Assembly: GCA_030685235.1 (NCBI GenBank)
Contig: MU839263.1
Location: forward strand, 1-64,000
Source: Copromyces sp. CBS 386.78
Lineage: Eukaryota > Ascomycota > Sordariomycetes > Sordariales > Sordariaceae
Direction: 5' to 3'
DNA length: 64,000 bases
A program made the position numbers and the translations under genes. Within the stretch, counting starts at the first letter, position 1, and the number at the start of each line of letters is the position of its first letter. Positions 54,420-64,000 of the stretch are shown here, one piece after another. The notes beneath the pieces are model-generated. The model was given only the letters and a program-made list of their open reading frames with translations. It was not told where the DNA came from and did no database searches.

Positions 54420-55474
54420 TCTATGTCCGAATATCTCGAGATTGATGTTTTGATTGTTGAATGTTGTTTCGTAAAAGTCGAAGTGGAAGTTGGTTTTCGA
54501 AGGAAGTAAACATTGGTGTCCTGTGACGTCAACGATCTACAGTGCCTGGGGAAGTGGTCTGGGCGCCTAGAGCCCCTATGTGCTTTCCACTTCTCCACCA
54601 GATTCGATGAACATCGTGGACTGAGTTCTCACGCTACACAACAACTGTACTGAATCTGTGTTTTTTCATTCTCTTTCAGATCTCATGATGCCTTCATGGG
54701 GTCGGCTTTTTGTAACATGCAACGGTTGAAATATGCAAGTCAGCATCCGTGCCGCTGTGGACCTCCATGCCCTGGGCCTGGGCTTTTGTTGTTGTCCCCC
54801 GGAAAGCGCTAAGAGAGACCCCTTCTCGCCGCTATAATGACCGGGCAACCTTCGAAGCCAAAAGACCATGTTAAACATCTGCTTACAAACATAGGCAAAC
54901 AAACAACATCAAAACGGGCGGCCAGATCCAAGATGCCCGTCTTGGATCTTGAACAATGATCAGCTGCCCTCGTTGACTGCGCCACGAAACCACGCGCGTC
55001 TCGCCCGCCATTTTTTGCTCAACGCCACACTGTCGACCTTGCATCGCCGCACTTCGGAGTACAGTACCCCCCCCATAAACCCCCCTGCCTTGGGGACATA
55101 ACGATCCGTGATCCATTTTCGAAAGCCGAATCCCAGCTGACCCAACACAGAAAATACGTACGGTAATTGTTGCCGCGACTTCCGACCATCTCGTTCCACA
55201 GTGCTTTCAGCTGTGAGCTTGTGAGACATTTCGAAAAAAAGAAGGATATAAAGAGTCGATCCTTCCCGAGTCCCGACCCTCCTCATGCAAACAACGGGGC
55301 TTGGCGTTGCCAAATATTCCTGTCACGAGGAAAGGACGACTTCTTACAAATCGAAGGCGCTGTTAGAGGGGCCTTGAAAGCCATTGAGGGCTACATCACA
55401 AACGATACATCACTACCTATACAAACTCAACAATATCGACAACGCCAGCAACAGAGGCAACATCAGCCTGAAAG
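54420..55474. other. intergenic region
   Basis: GFA promoter side and leader of the papain-fold-like gene. No gene is supported. Confidence 0.5.
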
Positions 55475-56483
55475 ATGCATATGAGACATCTCTTATCCAG
55501 AGGCGGCAGCGACTCCGACTCGCGCTCCATCGCGCCCTCGGAAAAGCAATCAGAAGCGGCCCATCGCCATGACATGCTATCGAAAGTCCAGAGCGCCCTC
55601 GCCGGCATCATCGGCTTGGGCGCATTACCGTCCATTATTCCGCCCGGCAGGGAACACCACCACTGCAAAAAACGACCAGTCTTTATCGCTTGGCATCCCG
55701 TGGCGGACAACCTAGGAGTGTTGTTTGCCGAGCACACACGACTGGGCCAGGCTATCACCAAGGAAATGGGCGAGTTTCCGGATCCGACAAACCACTGGGC
55801 TGTGATAGTGGGGGATCAGGACACGGATTATTATCATGAGTTGTGGATGGTATGTTGGTAATCTAGAATCGCTGGGATCCGGGAAACAAATGCTGACTAT
55901 TAGAGCAGGAAAAAGACTTCACAGTGGTGAACCAGCACGGCTTAGTTGGTACCCAAAAGTGGACGAACAAACTGAAAGTTGGTGAGACGGGGTGGAATGA
56001 CCAAGCAGTATTAGCAGCCAGTAAGTCCGAGCAAAATACCGGAATAAGCACTTAACACCCCATACTCACACTTACACAGGCAACAAGGCAATAAAGAAGA
56101 TGAATTCGAGATACGGCTTGATCGATAACAACTGCCAAATTTTCGCCTCCCACCTTCTCCTCGAGCTAGGCATCGAAATGGGGGAAAACATCAACACAGC
56201 CAAGGACATGAGAGACAAGTTACTTGCGGAATTCAGCAAGACATCCTGGCGCAAGAAACTGGTCGACAAGGACTGGCAAGCCCCGACATTCTTGAAAGTG
56301 AAGGAAATTCGGCGGAGTATCAGCCCTGCCTTTGGGGGAAGTGTGGAGCAACAACAGCAACAACAGCAACAACAGCAACCACAGCATGAGGAGGTTGTGA
56401 TGGAGGAACGACAAGCCAAGTTCCGACCTTTTAGTTGGGGAAAGAAGAAAGAAGTGGTAGCGCAACTTCCAACGCCTCCATGA
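55475..56483 (+). CDS. papain-fold-like (LRAT/NlpC/P60- or PPPDE-like) protein with a polyQ tract
   Basis: Exons 55475-55849, 55909-56020 and 56080-56483 keep phase and give 296 aa. The conserved-looking part is NHWAVIVGDQDTDYYHELWM | EKDF, then RYGLIDNNCQIFASHLLLEL. A His in the first segment and the NC motif in the second recall the His...Asn-Cys arrangement of LRAT/NlpC-P60 or PPPDE hydrolases, but the order and identity of catalytic residues are only suggestive. The N-terminus has a Ser-rich part and a hydrophobic stretch (ALAGIIGLGALPSII). The C-terminus carries about ten Gln (CAA/CAG repeat, 56350-56382) and a basic end. The start is the first Met in the frame. An earlier exon is possible. 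Confidence 0.75.
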
Positions 56484-56536
56484 GTATACCCCTTAACACT
56501 GACAGAAACACCAATGATACCCCTCAATACCTCTTA

Positions 56537-58604
56537 TCAAACGGTCAGGGTATAATTCAAGTAATTCCCGTTCCCTGCCGCACGTGGGTAGAACTCGAAC
56601 GTGAGCGTGGCACTCTGGCCCGAAGCAATCACGGCATCCAGCGTCTGCCTCCGGATGATGAGCTTGTCAAAGTCAAAATCCCACTGGCCGCCATATGTCT
56701 GTTTTCTTGTTAGCGCTTGGCCCAGGACTCCGGAAAAGGGAGGAGGAAAGAGTAAAGAAAAGGTGACACTTACACCACGACCCTTCTGCAACTCAGGCAA
56801 CCACACGGTCCAGTCATCAAACAAGTACGACCCATCCGCCTTGATCATCTTTACCGCCGCCACGCGATGGAGACCCTTCCAGACCACCGGAATCGACAAA
56901 TCTTGACCCGCCGGCACCGCGCTCGCCGACGAGCTCGTCTGTGCCGGCACCGGCAGATCCCACTGGACGATCTCCACCTGACTCTTTGCGCCAGCCGAGA
57001 ACGTAACCGTGATATTCGCCTTGGTCCCCGGCGCCGCATCCTTGGAGAGGTACTTGCCCAAGAACTCCTTCTTGAGGGTCACTGTCCCCTCCTGGACCGC
57101 ATAATCCTTCCCAGCCTTAAGCGCCACCCCATCAACACTCAACGCCTTGAACCGGTTCCCATTCAACGCAAACGACATGTTCCTCCCTCGCTCACCGATA
57201 TCCTCCCCAACCTTATTAAACACATACGCCGAACTCTCCTGCGTCGTCGCGCCGCCATCCACCGTACTCTCAGCCAACGCGTTCTTTTTTCCTTTCACGG
57301 CATTAACAATAATCTCCACCGCGACTTCATCCCTCCACTTTCCTGTCTCCCTCTGCAAATTATCCAGTCCATTGTCCCACAGCACTGGAACAATATTCAG
57401 TCTCCTCGCAGCTGACACGACGGTATCAAACCACCGCCACCTAGCGGCAGCCTCCAAACTCGACTGGCTCGCATCATACTCGCCCAGATAGATCGGGATC
57501 TTCGCATCCCCCGTAACCGCCGTGAGGTTGGCCCTAACAGCTTCCAAATCCGCCACCAGGCTCGCCTTATCGCTCTCGGATCCCCACACCGTCTTCCCCC
57601 ACGCCTGAAAGATGAAGTCGAAGGGCGAGTAATAATGGAACTGGAAAGCCCACGGGTTCGTCATATTCTTCGGAACCCTAAACCACCCATTTTGCATGCG
57701 ATCAGCTCCGCCCATGTTTAGCGCACTCAGGGTGACCACGCGATCTTTATTCCACCCGCCACTCTCCCGCAATGCTTGGATGAACAGATCGTTAAGACCC
57801 ATTAGTCTTTCTGCATCTTCAACCGTCGAGCCAGGTGGCTCGTTGATGGGCTCAAAAGCCACGGTGGAGGGCTTGCAGGCGAGGCGGGTAGCGATTTGCA
57901 GCCAGCCGGAATAAAACTTTTCGCGGATGAGGGTGATGTTTTTACCCGAAGCAGAAGAGACGTCGGCCCAGGCCCAGGAGTCGTGGTGCATGTTTGTTAC
58001 GACCAAAAGTCCGCGGGAGGTGGCCATGTCGATTACGGTGGAGACGCGGTCAAGCCAGGTTGGAGAGATGGTGTGGTTTGTTAGGGAGTTGGGGAGGAGG
58101 AAGTGGTCGGAGTAGGTTACTGATGGTGGTCGTGGTCAGTCTTTTTGGTGGCTATCATGGTAGATTGATGAGAGTGACAAAGACGGCCAGAAGGTGGAGA
58201 GGAAGGAAGGAAGGAAGGAAAGAGAGTAGAGGATGCCTACCAGGAATCCGAACAGACTTGAACCCAGCTGCTTTGACTACGTCAAGGGCATTAGCCTGGA
58301 AGATAGGGTTATTCCAAGATCCTTCGTCGGGAACGGCGTCAAGCGTATTTCCGATATTCCATCCAGGAGTCGCGGCGTCCATGAACGCTTGAGCTGAGAG
58401 CTTCTTGAAGCTGCCGGGCGGACATGTCGTCTGTGTAAAGAACAAATGATGTTAGTATAATGCCAAAGACAAACATAGTATAATGCCAAAGACAAACATT
58501 GAGTTGACGAAATTCTTCACCTTTGGTGCCTGCGGTATCTTGGCAGCCACCGTAACTTCAGCGGCCAGACTAAGGCCAAAGGCCAAAGTACTCGTGAACT
58601 TCAT
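56537..58604 (-). CDS. secreted GH5 endoglucanase with a CBM_X2-like Ig module
   Basis: Four exons (58521-58604, 58241-58430, 56774-58119, 56537-56698) keep phase and give 593 aa. The signal peptide is MKFTSTLAFGLSLAAEVTVA. GH5 landmarks: GWNIGNTLDA, FKSVRIP|VTYSDH, VVTNMHHDSW, the acid/base Glu in AFEPINEPP (near 181), QFHYYSPFDF, and the nucleophile Glu in IYLGEYD (near 302). After the barrel comes an Ig-like module (NGNRFKALSVDGVALKAGKDY ... VTFSAGA) as in CBM_X2, then a beta-sandwich tail to LNYTLTV. The enzyme should hydrolyse beta-1,4-glucan outside the cell. The last intron (75 nt) is in frame and stop-free. Intron 1 contains a 23-bp tandem duplication and intron 2 a GGAA microsatellite. 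Confidence 0.95.
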
Positions 58605-60474
58605 CTTGACGGTCTGCCGTCACTGTAACGACCTCTAGAAAGCACAACGGTCTGAACGTCGTGGAATTCATCGGCAGACTGGGACGAGGTGAGTTTATAA
58701 CCATTTGTTCGTCCTCCGTTCCGGTCCCAAAAGGAGAAATTACCACGGTGGCGTTGCAATGAGATGGACATCCGGGAGGCCCTTTCCGTGTCTCTCTCCG
58801 CACTCCCCAATTCAGCATAGATTATGGGCTCGCTTGAGCACAGGAACATTGCGACAAGAGGATTTACTGGTGGACTATTTTGTCTTTCTTGTCGCGATGC
58901 AACCGATGTCCAGTTAATGGTTTGTCATCGTCGAGCTCGTGAGAATGGTAGTTGAAGACGAGCAGAAATGGGATCTATGATTGGGGCGGTTTGCGTTGTG
59001 TAACATGTGAGATATGTGCCTGATTTTTCGAAGCGGAAGTCGTCGGGGTTCGTCAAAATCTCATTATAAGCCTGGAGGGTTAGGAATCTTATTCGTATAG
59101 CTATTCGGAGTTACTTGGAACGTCATCCTTGCGCGACGACTGCTTTCACCAGTTGGGTTCCAAGCTCAAGTTCACTGTGCAGAGAGTGAAAGCTTGTCTG
59201 GGTTGGTAATGCTTTTAGCGTCAAGACTGCTAAATATCTCTACATGCGGACCAATTCCAGACAGACCTGGAAATGGATAGGGAAATGGTGGTATAAAACA
59301 GGAAGTAAAAGTATGTCTGCAGGTACTGGCTTGACTATCCAATGGCTGGGTATCTGTGTATCCTAAACACCTGAATGACCGACGAACGGGGTCAGCCTAA
59401 ATGTTTGGCTAGCATTCAAACAGCCTCTTCTGCTTTGCGGAGAGAATCAAGAGTCATCTTCAAAGGGAGAGATAGGGTATCTAATCCACAAAGCTGGATC
59501 CAGCGAAAGGTGTTGTATTCCGTATGCCTCAAGCATAAATGAGACGTGTGGTATTCCCCATGACTCCCGTCTATACAAGATCAACATGGACAGAGTCGAA
59601 GGTAGCCGCCCTTATGATGAACAGAAACAGACGGAGTCATCTCTTTCCATGGGGTCAAAAGCGTACCTGACAAGCTCCCCCAGATAAATGAGGGTGTTCT
59701 CATTCCCTGGATAATGTCGGTACCCGTTTGCTAGCTTTATTAGAATATTGCTTTCGCGCAAACTGTGAGAAAAATCAGGCTTGAATGCCGTTTCAAGAAA
59801 CCAGACGCAAAAGATGGGCCACAGCTCGAGGTCATCGTCAGAATTTAGCAGATGGGTCGCAGCTGAACAGAAACCCAACTAGGTAGGTACGAACGACTTC
59901 CCTTCTTTGGCCACGTTAACCGGTCATCTTGGCGGCTTGCGGTCCGGCGGAAATAGGGTGCGCTGCGTTCGGAGTTAAGAACCAGTCGGAGGCTTCCCGC
60001 TCGTTGGCCAATTCCGATGTAATGGATGTTAGTGTTGAATGGTAACAATCACATCGTGTATTACAGGTCCATATCTCCCAAGGGTAAGGAGATTCCAGAA
60101 ACATTGGTCATCATCCGTCCTGAGATGATGGAGCCTCAACTTCAATCGTAACACCGAGTAGCTCGAGCTGAATGGGTACAACGTGATAGGCCAGCGTCGA
60201 ACTCGACGTCGGATTAGGTCCGCAGGTTGGTCATCAATATTCAGGTTCGTGATGTTCTGAGAGGGATGGCGCCAACATCCGGAAAGAACGGAATTAAGAC
60301 GGCACGGCCACATGGTACCAACAAAGATGCCTTCTAGATGAGATATTCTTGTATAAAAAGGAGAGGACAGAATGAACAGAAGAGGTTGAGAGCTGTCATT
60401 CAGTAATAGCATAACACATTAGAACTTACCATCATACAAAAGCCCCAACTTCCAACATTAACAGCCACCATAAC
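58605..60474. other. 1.9 kb without a supported gene
   Basis: GH5 promoter, then unassigned DNA to the NmrA-like gene. A minus-strand frame at 59612-59878 (88 codons, LELWPIFCVWFLETAF...) reads protein-like but ends without partners, so it is at best a relic. Confidence 0.45.
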
Positions 60475-61571
60475 ATGACCGCAAAGTACGCCAAGGATCA
60501 ACCTGCTGGATTCACCAACCGCATCGAGCGCATCACCATCGTTGGTGTAAGTCATCAATCATCGCAAGCAGACCGTGTCATCTGTGCTTCCATAAGGTAC
60601 TGACCAACTCATAGGCCAGTGGTACCGTTGGCTACCCCATCGTCGAAGAACTCCTCGCTACGGGAAAGCATACCGTGACCGCCCTCACCCGGCCCGGCAG
60701 TACTAGCTCCCTACCCGCCGGTCTCAAGAGCATCGCTGTGTCCTACGACAGTGACGATGGCGAGGCCACCCTAGTTGAGGCTCTCCGGGGCCAACAAGTC
60801 CTCATCATCTGCCTCTCGCCACAGGCCGCTCCTGGCACCCATCACAGGCTCGTCGTCGCGGCCGCTAAGGCCAGTGTGCCCTACGTCGTCCCCAACGGGT
60901 GGGGCTGGCTCTGGCTCGACGACGAGGAGAAGCGCAAGAAGTCCATGCACGGCGAAATGGTGTACCAGAACCTGAAGGACGTCGAAGCGCAGGGGGTGTC
61001 AAGCTGGATCTGCGTCCGTTGCTCGGTCTGGTACGAATTCTCGCTTTATATGGGCGAGCGCAACTACGGTTTTACGCTGCCTGACAAGAAGGTCAACCTC
61101 TTTGACGACGGCGAGAAGAAGATCTGGACCACCACGACGAGACAGGTGGGAAGGGCCGTTGCAAAGCTCTTCAGCCTAAAGGAGCTGCCTGAGGACGAGA
61201 ACGATCAGGATCTCACGGTTGCGAGGTGGAAGAACAAACAGCTGAATGTCGGGAGCTTTAATGTCTCGCAGAGGAATATGCTGGACTCGGTGCACCGTGT
61301 TATCGGAACGACGGATGACGAGTGGACTATTACGAAGGAATCGTCCGTGGCGAGGAGGGAGCGCGGATTGAAGCTCATGGCGACTGACCCCAGCCATGGG
61401 TTTGTGCTTGCCCTGTACGCCTCAATTTTCCTGCCCGACGAGGTCAGTTGGTTTGGCAAAGCGACTTTTGATGAGGAGGAGGTGGATAATCAGTTGCTGG
61501 GGCTGCCGAAGGAGGATTTGGATGAGGCGACCAAGCGCGCGGTCGACATCGCGGCCAAGATAAAGCAGTAA
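60475..61571 (+). CDS. NmrA-like/isoflavone-reductase-type NAD(P)-binding oxidoreductase
   Basis: Exons 60475-60546 and 60615-61571 join in phase 0 for 342 aa. The intron splits the cofactor loop: RIERITIVG|ASGTVGYPIVEEL, giving GASGTVG. Then TALTRPGST, LVEALRGQQVLIICLSPQAA and VPYVVPNGWGWLWLDDEE follow the family order. The catalytic Lys expected in true reductases is not obvious. Members are either reductases of aromatic metabolites or redox-sensing regulators. Which one this is cannot be told. The C-terminus (KATFDEEEVDNQLLGLPKEDL) is typical of ascomycete NmrA-like proteins. Confidence 0.93.
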
Positions 61572-61958
61572 TTGGGTTAACTGATACTCAACTGTAGAGT
61601 TGTCAGTAGATCAAGTATTCTGCTTAGAAACGAACATCATGTTTTCGGTCTCCCAAAGCCTTGTGCGCAGCACAGTCGTGAATACCTGAACATTAGGATG
61701 TATAGCATTCTGATGGAGATTGAAATAAGTGTCGGTAAATCATTGCTGCATGCCCCAAAGAACAAGGGTCAGCGCAAAAGTTGTGTTCACCAGATATCAC
61801 AAAACATCATGTGAGAGATCTGATGTTGTGTGATGCGAAAAGCGGGATTACGACCAGAATGCATGCCCATCGGCGTGAACCGGCCCGTATTCGTGGTGCG
61901 GGGTATAGTCTTGGCATACATAAACAGATGCTTTTGAAGCTATTTCAACAAGCAAACC
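61572..61958. other. intergenic region before tRNA-Gly
   Basis: 3' UTR of the NmrA-like gene, nothing else seen. Confidence 0.5.
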
Positions 61959-62045
61959 GCGCCGATGGTATAGTGGTTAGCATCCTCGCTTCCCAAATTT
62001 CTTTGGAACCAGCGAGGGACCCGGGTTCGAACCCCGGTCGGCGCA
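61959..62045 (+). tRNA. tRNA-Gly(CCC) with a 15-nt intron
   Basis: Perfect 7-bp acceptor stem GCGCCGA/TCGGCGC, D-arm GGTATAGTGGTTAGC, anticodon stem CTCGC/GCGAG, and T-arm GGGTTCGAACCCC. The loop reads TTCCCA, then the intron (61996-62010), then A, giving anticodon CCC with A37. Reading TCC would need a pyrimidine at base 37 and a shifted stem, so CCC is preferred. The T-run at 62050-62056 is the Pol III terminator. Confidence 0.93.
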
Positions 62046-62049
62046 AATC

Positions 62050-62056
62050 TTTTTTT
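62050..62056 (+). terminator. Pol III terminator of tRNA-Gly
   Basis: Seven T residues begin 5 nt after the discriminator base. A second T-run follows a few bases later. Confidence 0.8.
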
Positions 62057-63237
62057 CGCTTTTTTTCGTATTCCGGATGTTGCTTCTTCGATTGACCAAC
62101 CCAAAGACGCTCTTTTTCCTTATATTTAGATGTTGGTATCTACCGACACTCTATGATAACCTGCCCCTATTTCTTGATTGCTATTGGTGGGATTTTTTTT
62201 GTCCAGTCCAGGTGAATGGCCCCTTCTGTGTTGCACTTTTTACGGCAGGAATGTCCTTGTCTGGAGGCAGGTGCAGCACTAGTCTAGCTGCGCGGGGTCA
62301 CACAACCAACCGACCCCGCGTTTTGTCCCAGACAACTTCCACGAGCTGGTGGGTGATGACAACCAGGGCGGCGGGTAGGTGATGGATTTCATCTCTTGCA
62401 CGACCGGAGACACTATAGGTAGAGCTCTTCCCTACTCCTGTCGCCCATGATCTCATCTCGAAAGGAGAGGCTCCCAACTCATAACTGCCCCCGTCTATTC
62501 ATGCCTGGTAAGCTCTTCCCAGAAGAATGCCCGCGCGAGATACTTCAACAACGAAGTTGACAGACCCTCGCGCAGAGTTGACCATGTCAGAAATCATTCA
62601 AGTCGATAGCAGCCATTCGTGTACGACGACCCATGAGGTCCATGGCCAGACCACCCTTGGTAGGATCCTCCGCCTGCGATGTGGTATGGTGGTGGAACTC
62701 ATGCACCCTGACTTCATGAAACCCACCAGAAGCCGGAGAAGAGTCCTCTTGCAGGAATTGATAGGCAGCCGAGATGGAACATACAACGAACGGTCTTGGG
62801 TGCATAACTTTATCACCCAAACGAAATCATATCCCATGTTCGGTACTTGGGCAAAGTACTTTACATACACTCACTACTCCTTCAGGTTGATAAGTAGAGG
62901 TAAGGTACGGGTTAGCTCGACCCGCTGCCAAAATCCTACACGACCTGTGCTCACTCACCAACTCCATGGAGTAAAGTGCTCTGCCTACGTACCAAACTAG
63001 TAATAAACTTTCCAGTAGTAGAATGTGAGGAGAAGGGGTCCAAGAGAGGCCGCGGACGGGTGGAAAGACACATCTGAGACAGAAGGATGGCCTCTAAAAG
63101 ACTTGCTGATTACATATAAAAGGCTGTCCTCGTGCAAAACGTTGTGAGGCATACCTACCTAGTCTTGGACAACCAAAGGACAACTCCTCTACATATTACC
63201 AGTCCTCTAGGCCTCAATCACCCGCTTACATTCAGCC
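62057..63237. other. intergenic region upstream of the VAO-type gene
   Basis: About 1.2 kb without a supported gene (the 62527-63000 frame has no motif). A TATA box lies at 63115-63122. Confidence 0.5.
63115..63122 (+). promoter_or_regulatory. TATA box of the VAO-type gene
   Basis: TATAAAAG lies about 115 bp before the ATG at 63238, a good distance for a TATA-driven fungal promoter and short leader. Confidence 0.5.
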
Positions 63238-64000
63238 ATGGCTTCTACAACAACGATCCCCCTCCCCAGGCGTCTCCCGCCCAATGTTACTCCCGAAGCC
63301 TTCCAGACATTCATCTCCCGCGCTCAGTCTATCGTGGGCGTCGAGAATGTCACTGTGGTCGACTCCCAAAACCCTCTCGAAGATGGCACCTACATGGATA
63401 ACTGCAAGACGCACGACATGCACGCAGTGTACGAGCGAGACTACTTTGTGGCTTCCGCCATCGTAGCACCCCGAGGCGTCCCCGAGGTTCAAGCAATTGT
63501 CAAGCTCGCCAACGAGTTTGTCGTGCCCGTCTGGCCTTTCTCTGCCGGAAGAAACGTTGGGTATGGCGGTACCGCACCTCGCGTGCCGGGTAGTGTGGGT
63601 ATTGAGTTGGGAAAGAACATGAACAAGATCCTCGAGGTCAGCGTCGAGGGCGCTTATGCGCTCGTCGAGCCCGGTGTGACCTACTTCAGTCTCTATGATC
63701 ACCTTGTGAAGACGGGACTGAGGGAGCACCTGTGGATTGATGTGCCGGATGTCGGTGGTGGTTCCATAATTGGTGAGTTTTGTGCTTGGAATTGGAGGCG
63801 GAGGGATATCTTAGTCTCTCGTTGTGTTAGCCAGGAACTGACGTGAAGACACTAGGTAACGCTGTTGAGCGCGGCGTGGGATACACACCATATGGTGGTA
63901 AGCAGGTTATTGGTTGCATGATGAGGAACAATGACGCTGACTTCTTACAACAGATCACTTCATGATGCATTGTGGTATGGAAATTGTTCTCCCCAATGGC
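63238..64000 (+). CDS. vanillyl-alcohol-oxidase-type FAD oxidase, 5' part (cut by window end)
   Basis: Exons 63238-63772, 63856-63897 and 63954 to beyond 64000 keep phase (about 207 residues seen). The N-terminal FAD-binding part reads VVDSQNPLEDGTYMDNCKTH, HAVYERDYFVASAIVAPRG, VPVWPFSAGRNVGYGGTAPR, then ALVEPGVTYFSLYDHL, and IIG|NAVERGVGYTPYG|DHFMMHCGMEIVLPNG. This is the order found in vanillyl-alcohol oxidase and 4-cresol dehydrogenase relatives, which oxidise para-substituted phenols. The covalent-His domain lies beyond the window, so the mode of FAD binding cannot be judged. No signal peptide is present. Confidence 0.93.

Noticed and set aside
59612..59878. 88-codon minus-strand frame that reads protein-like
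   Set aside because: No conserved motif and no flanking exons could be joined. Kept only as a remark.
62527..63000. 157-codon open frame before the VAO-type gene
   Set aside because: No motif, and it lies in the promoter region.
1..64000. CRISPR arrays, rRNA genes, bacterial-type operons
   Set aside because: No regularly spaced repeats, no 5S or other rRNA pieces. The sequence is eukaryotic.

Overview
This is nuclear DNA of a filamentous ascomycete (Pezizomycotina). A sordariomycete, perhaps a member of the Sordariales, is my inference. The evidence is short introns (about 50-120 bp) with GTAAGT-like donors, introns inside tRNA genes, a con-6 conidiation gene, fungus-specific protein families, and a 4.3 kb AT-rich block that looks RIP-mutated. 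The genes are GC-rich and compact and lie on both strands. I see no polycistronic layout.

Layout. 1-3.2 kb: a possible 3' gene end with an acidic tail, a zinc-finger protein gene (1406-2914) and tRNA-Lys(CTT). 3.3-8.5 kb: two mobile elements almost touching. One is an 830 bp foldback element full of short palindromes. The other is a 4.3 kb element with 79 bp terminal inverted repeats and a 9 bp target duplication (Mutator-like form), its interior decayed to AT-rich, ORF-free sequence. 9.4-13.3 kb: an L-amino-acid-oxidase-like flavoprotein and a short-chain dehydrogenase. 13.9-16.2 kb: two dormancy-type genes side by side, a seed-maturation-domain protein and con-6. 16.7-24 kb: an erythromycin-esterase-family protein, a secreted PEBP-like protein, a divergent protein kinase and an N-terminal protein methyltransferase. 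24.9-26.8 kb: the tRNA-splicing endonuclease catalytic subunit Sen2. 27.56-28.13 kb: a Tc1/mariner-type MITE.

28.8-38.7 kb is a housekeeping block: ceramide glucosyltransferase, SGT1, lanosterol synthase, and Spo11, which is divergent from lanosterol synthase. 38.9 kb holds a degenerate tRNA-Phe-like sequence. 41.2-48.4 kb: a Yar1-like ankyrin protein, a large C2H2 transcription factor followed by a 253 bp inverted-repeat element, and a secreted BBE-like FAD oxidase. 50.5 kb: tRNA-Leu(CAG). 52.5-58.6 kb: a zinc alcohol dehydrogenase, a GFA-domain protein, a papain-fold-like protein with a polyQ tract, and a secreted GH5 endoglucanase with a CBM_X2-like module. 60.5-64 kb: an NmrA-like reductase, tRNA-Gly(CCC), and the 5' part of a vanillyl-alcohol-oxidase-type gene cut by the window end.

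Most genes are independent housekeeping or accessory units. Plausible functional links are the con-6/seed-maturation pair (conidial dormancy), the amino-acid oxidase/SDR pair (catabolism), and the sterol and sphingolipid genes (membrane lipids). All exon joins were found by hand from splice signals and reading phase. I ran no alignment, so family names rest on motif recognition.
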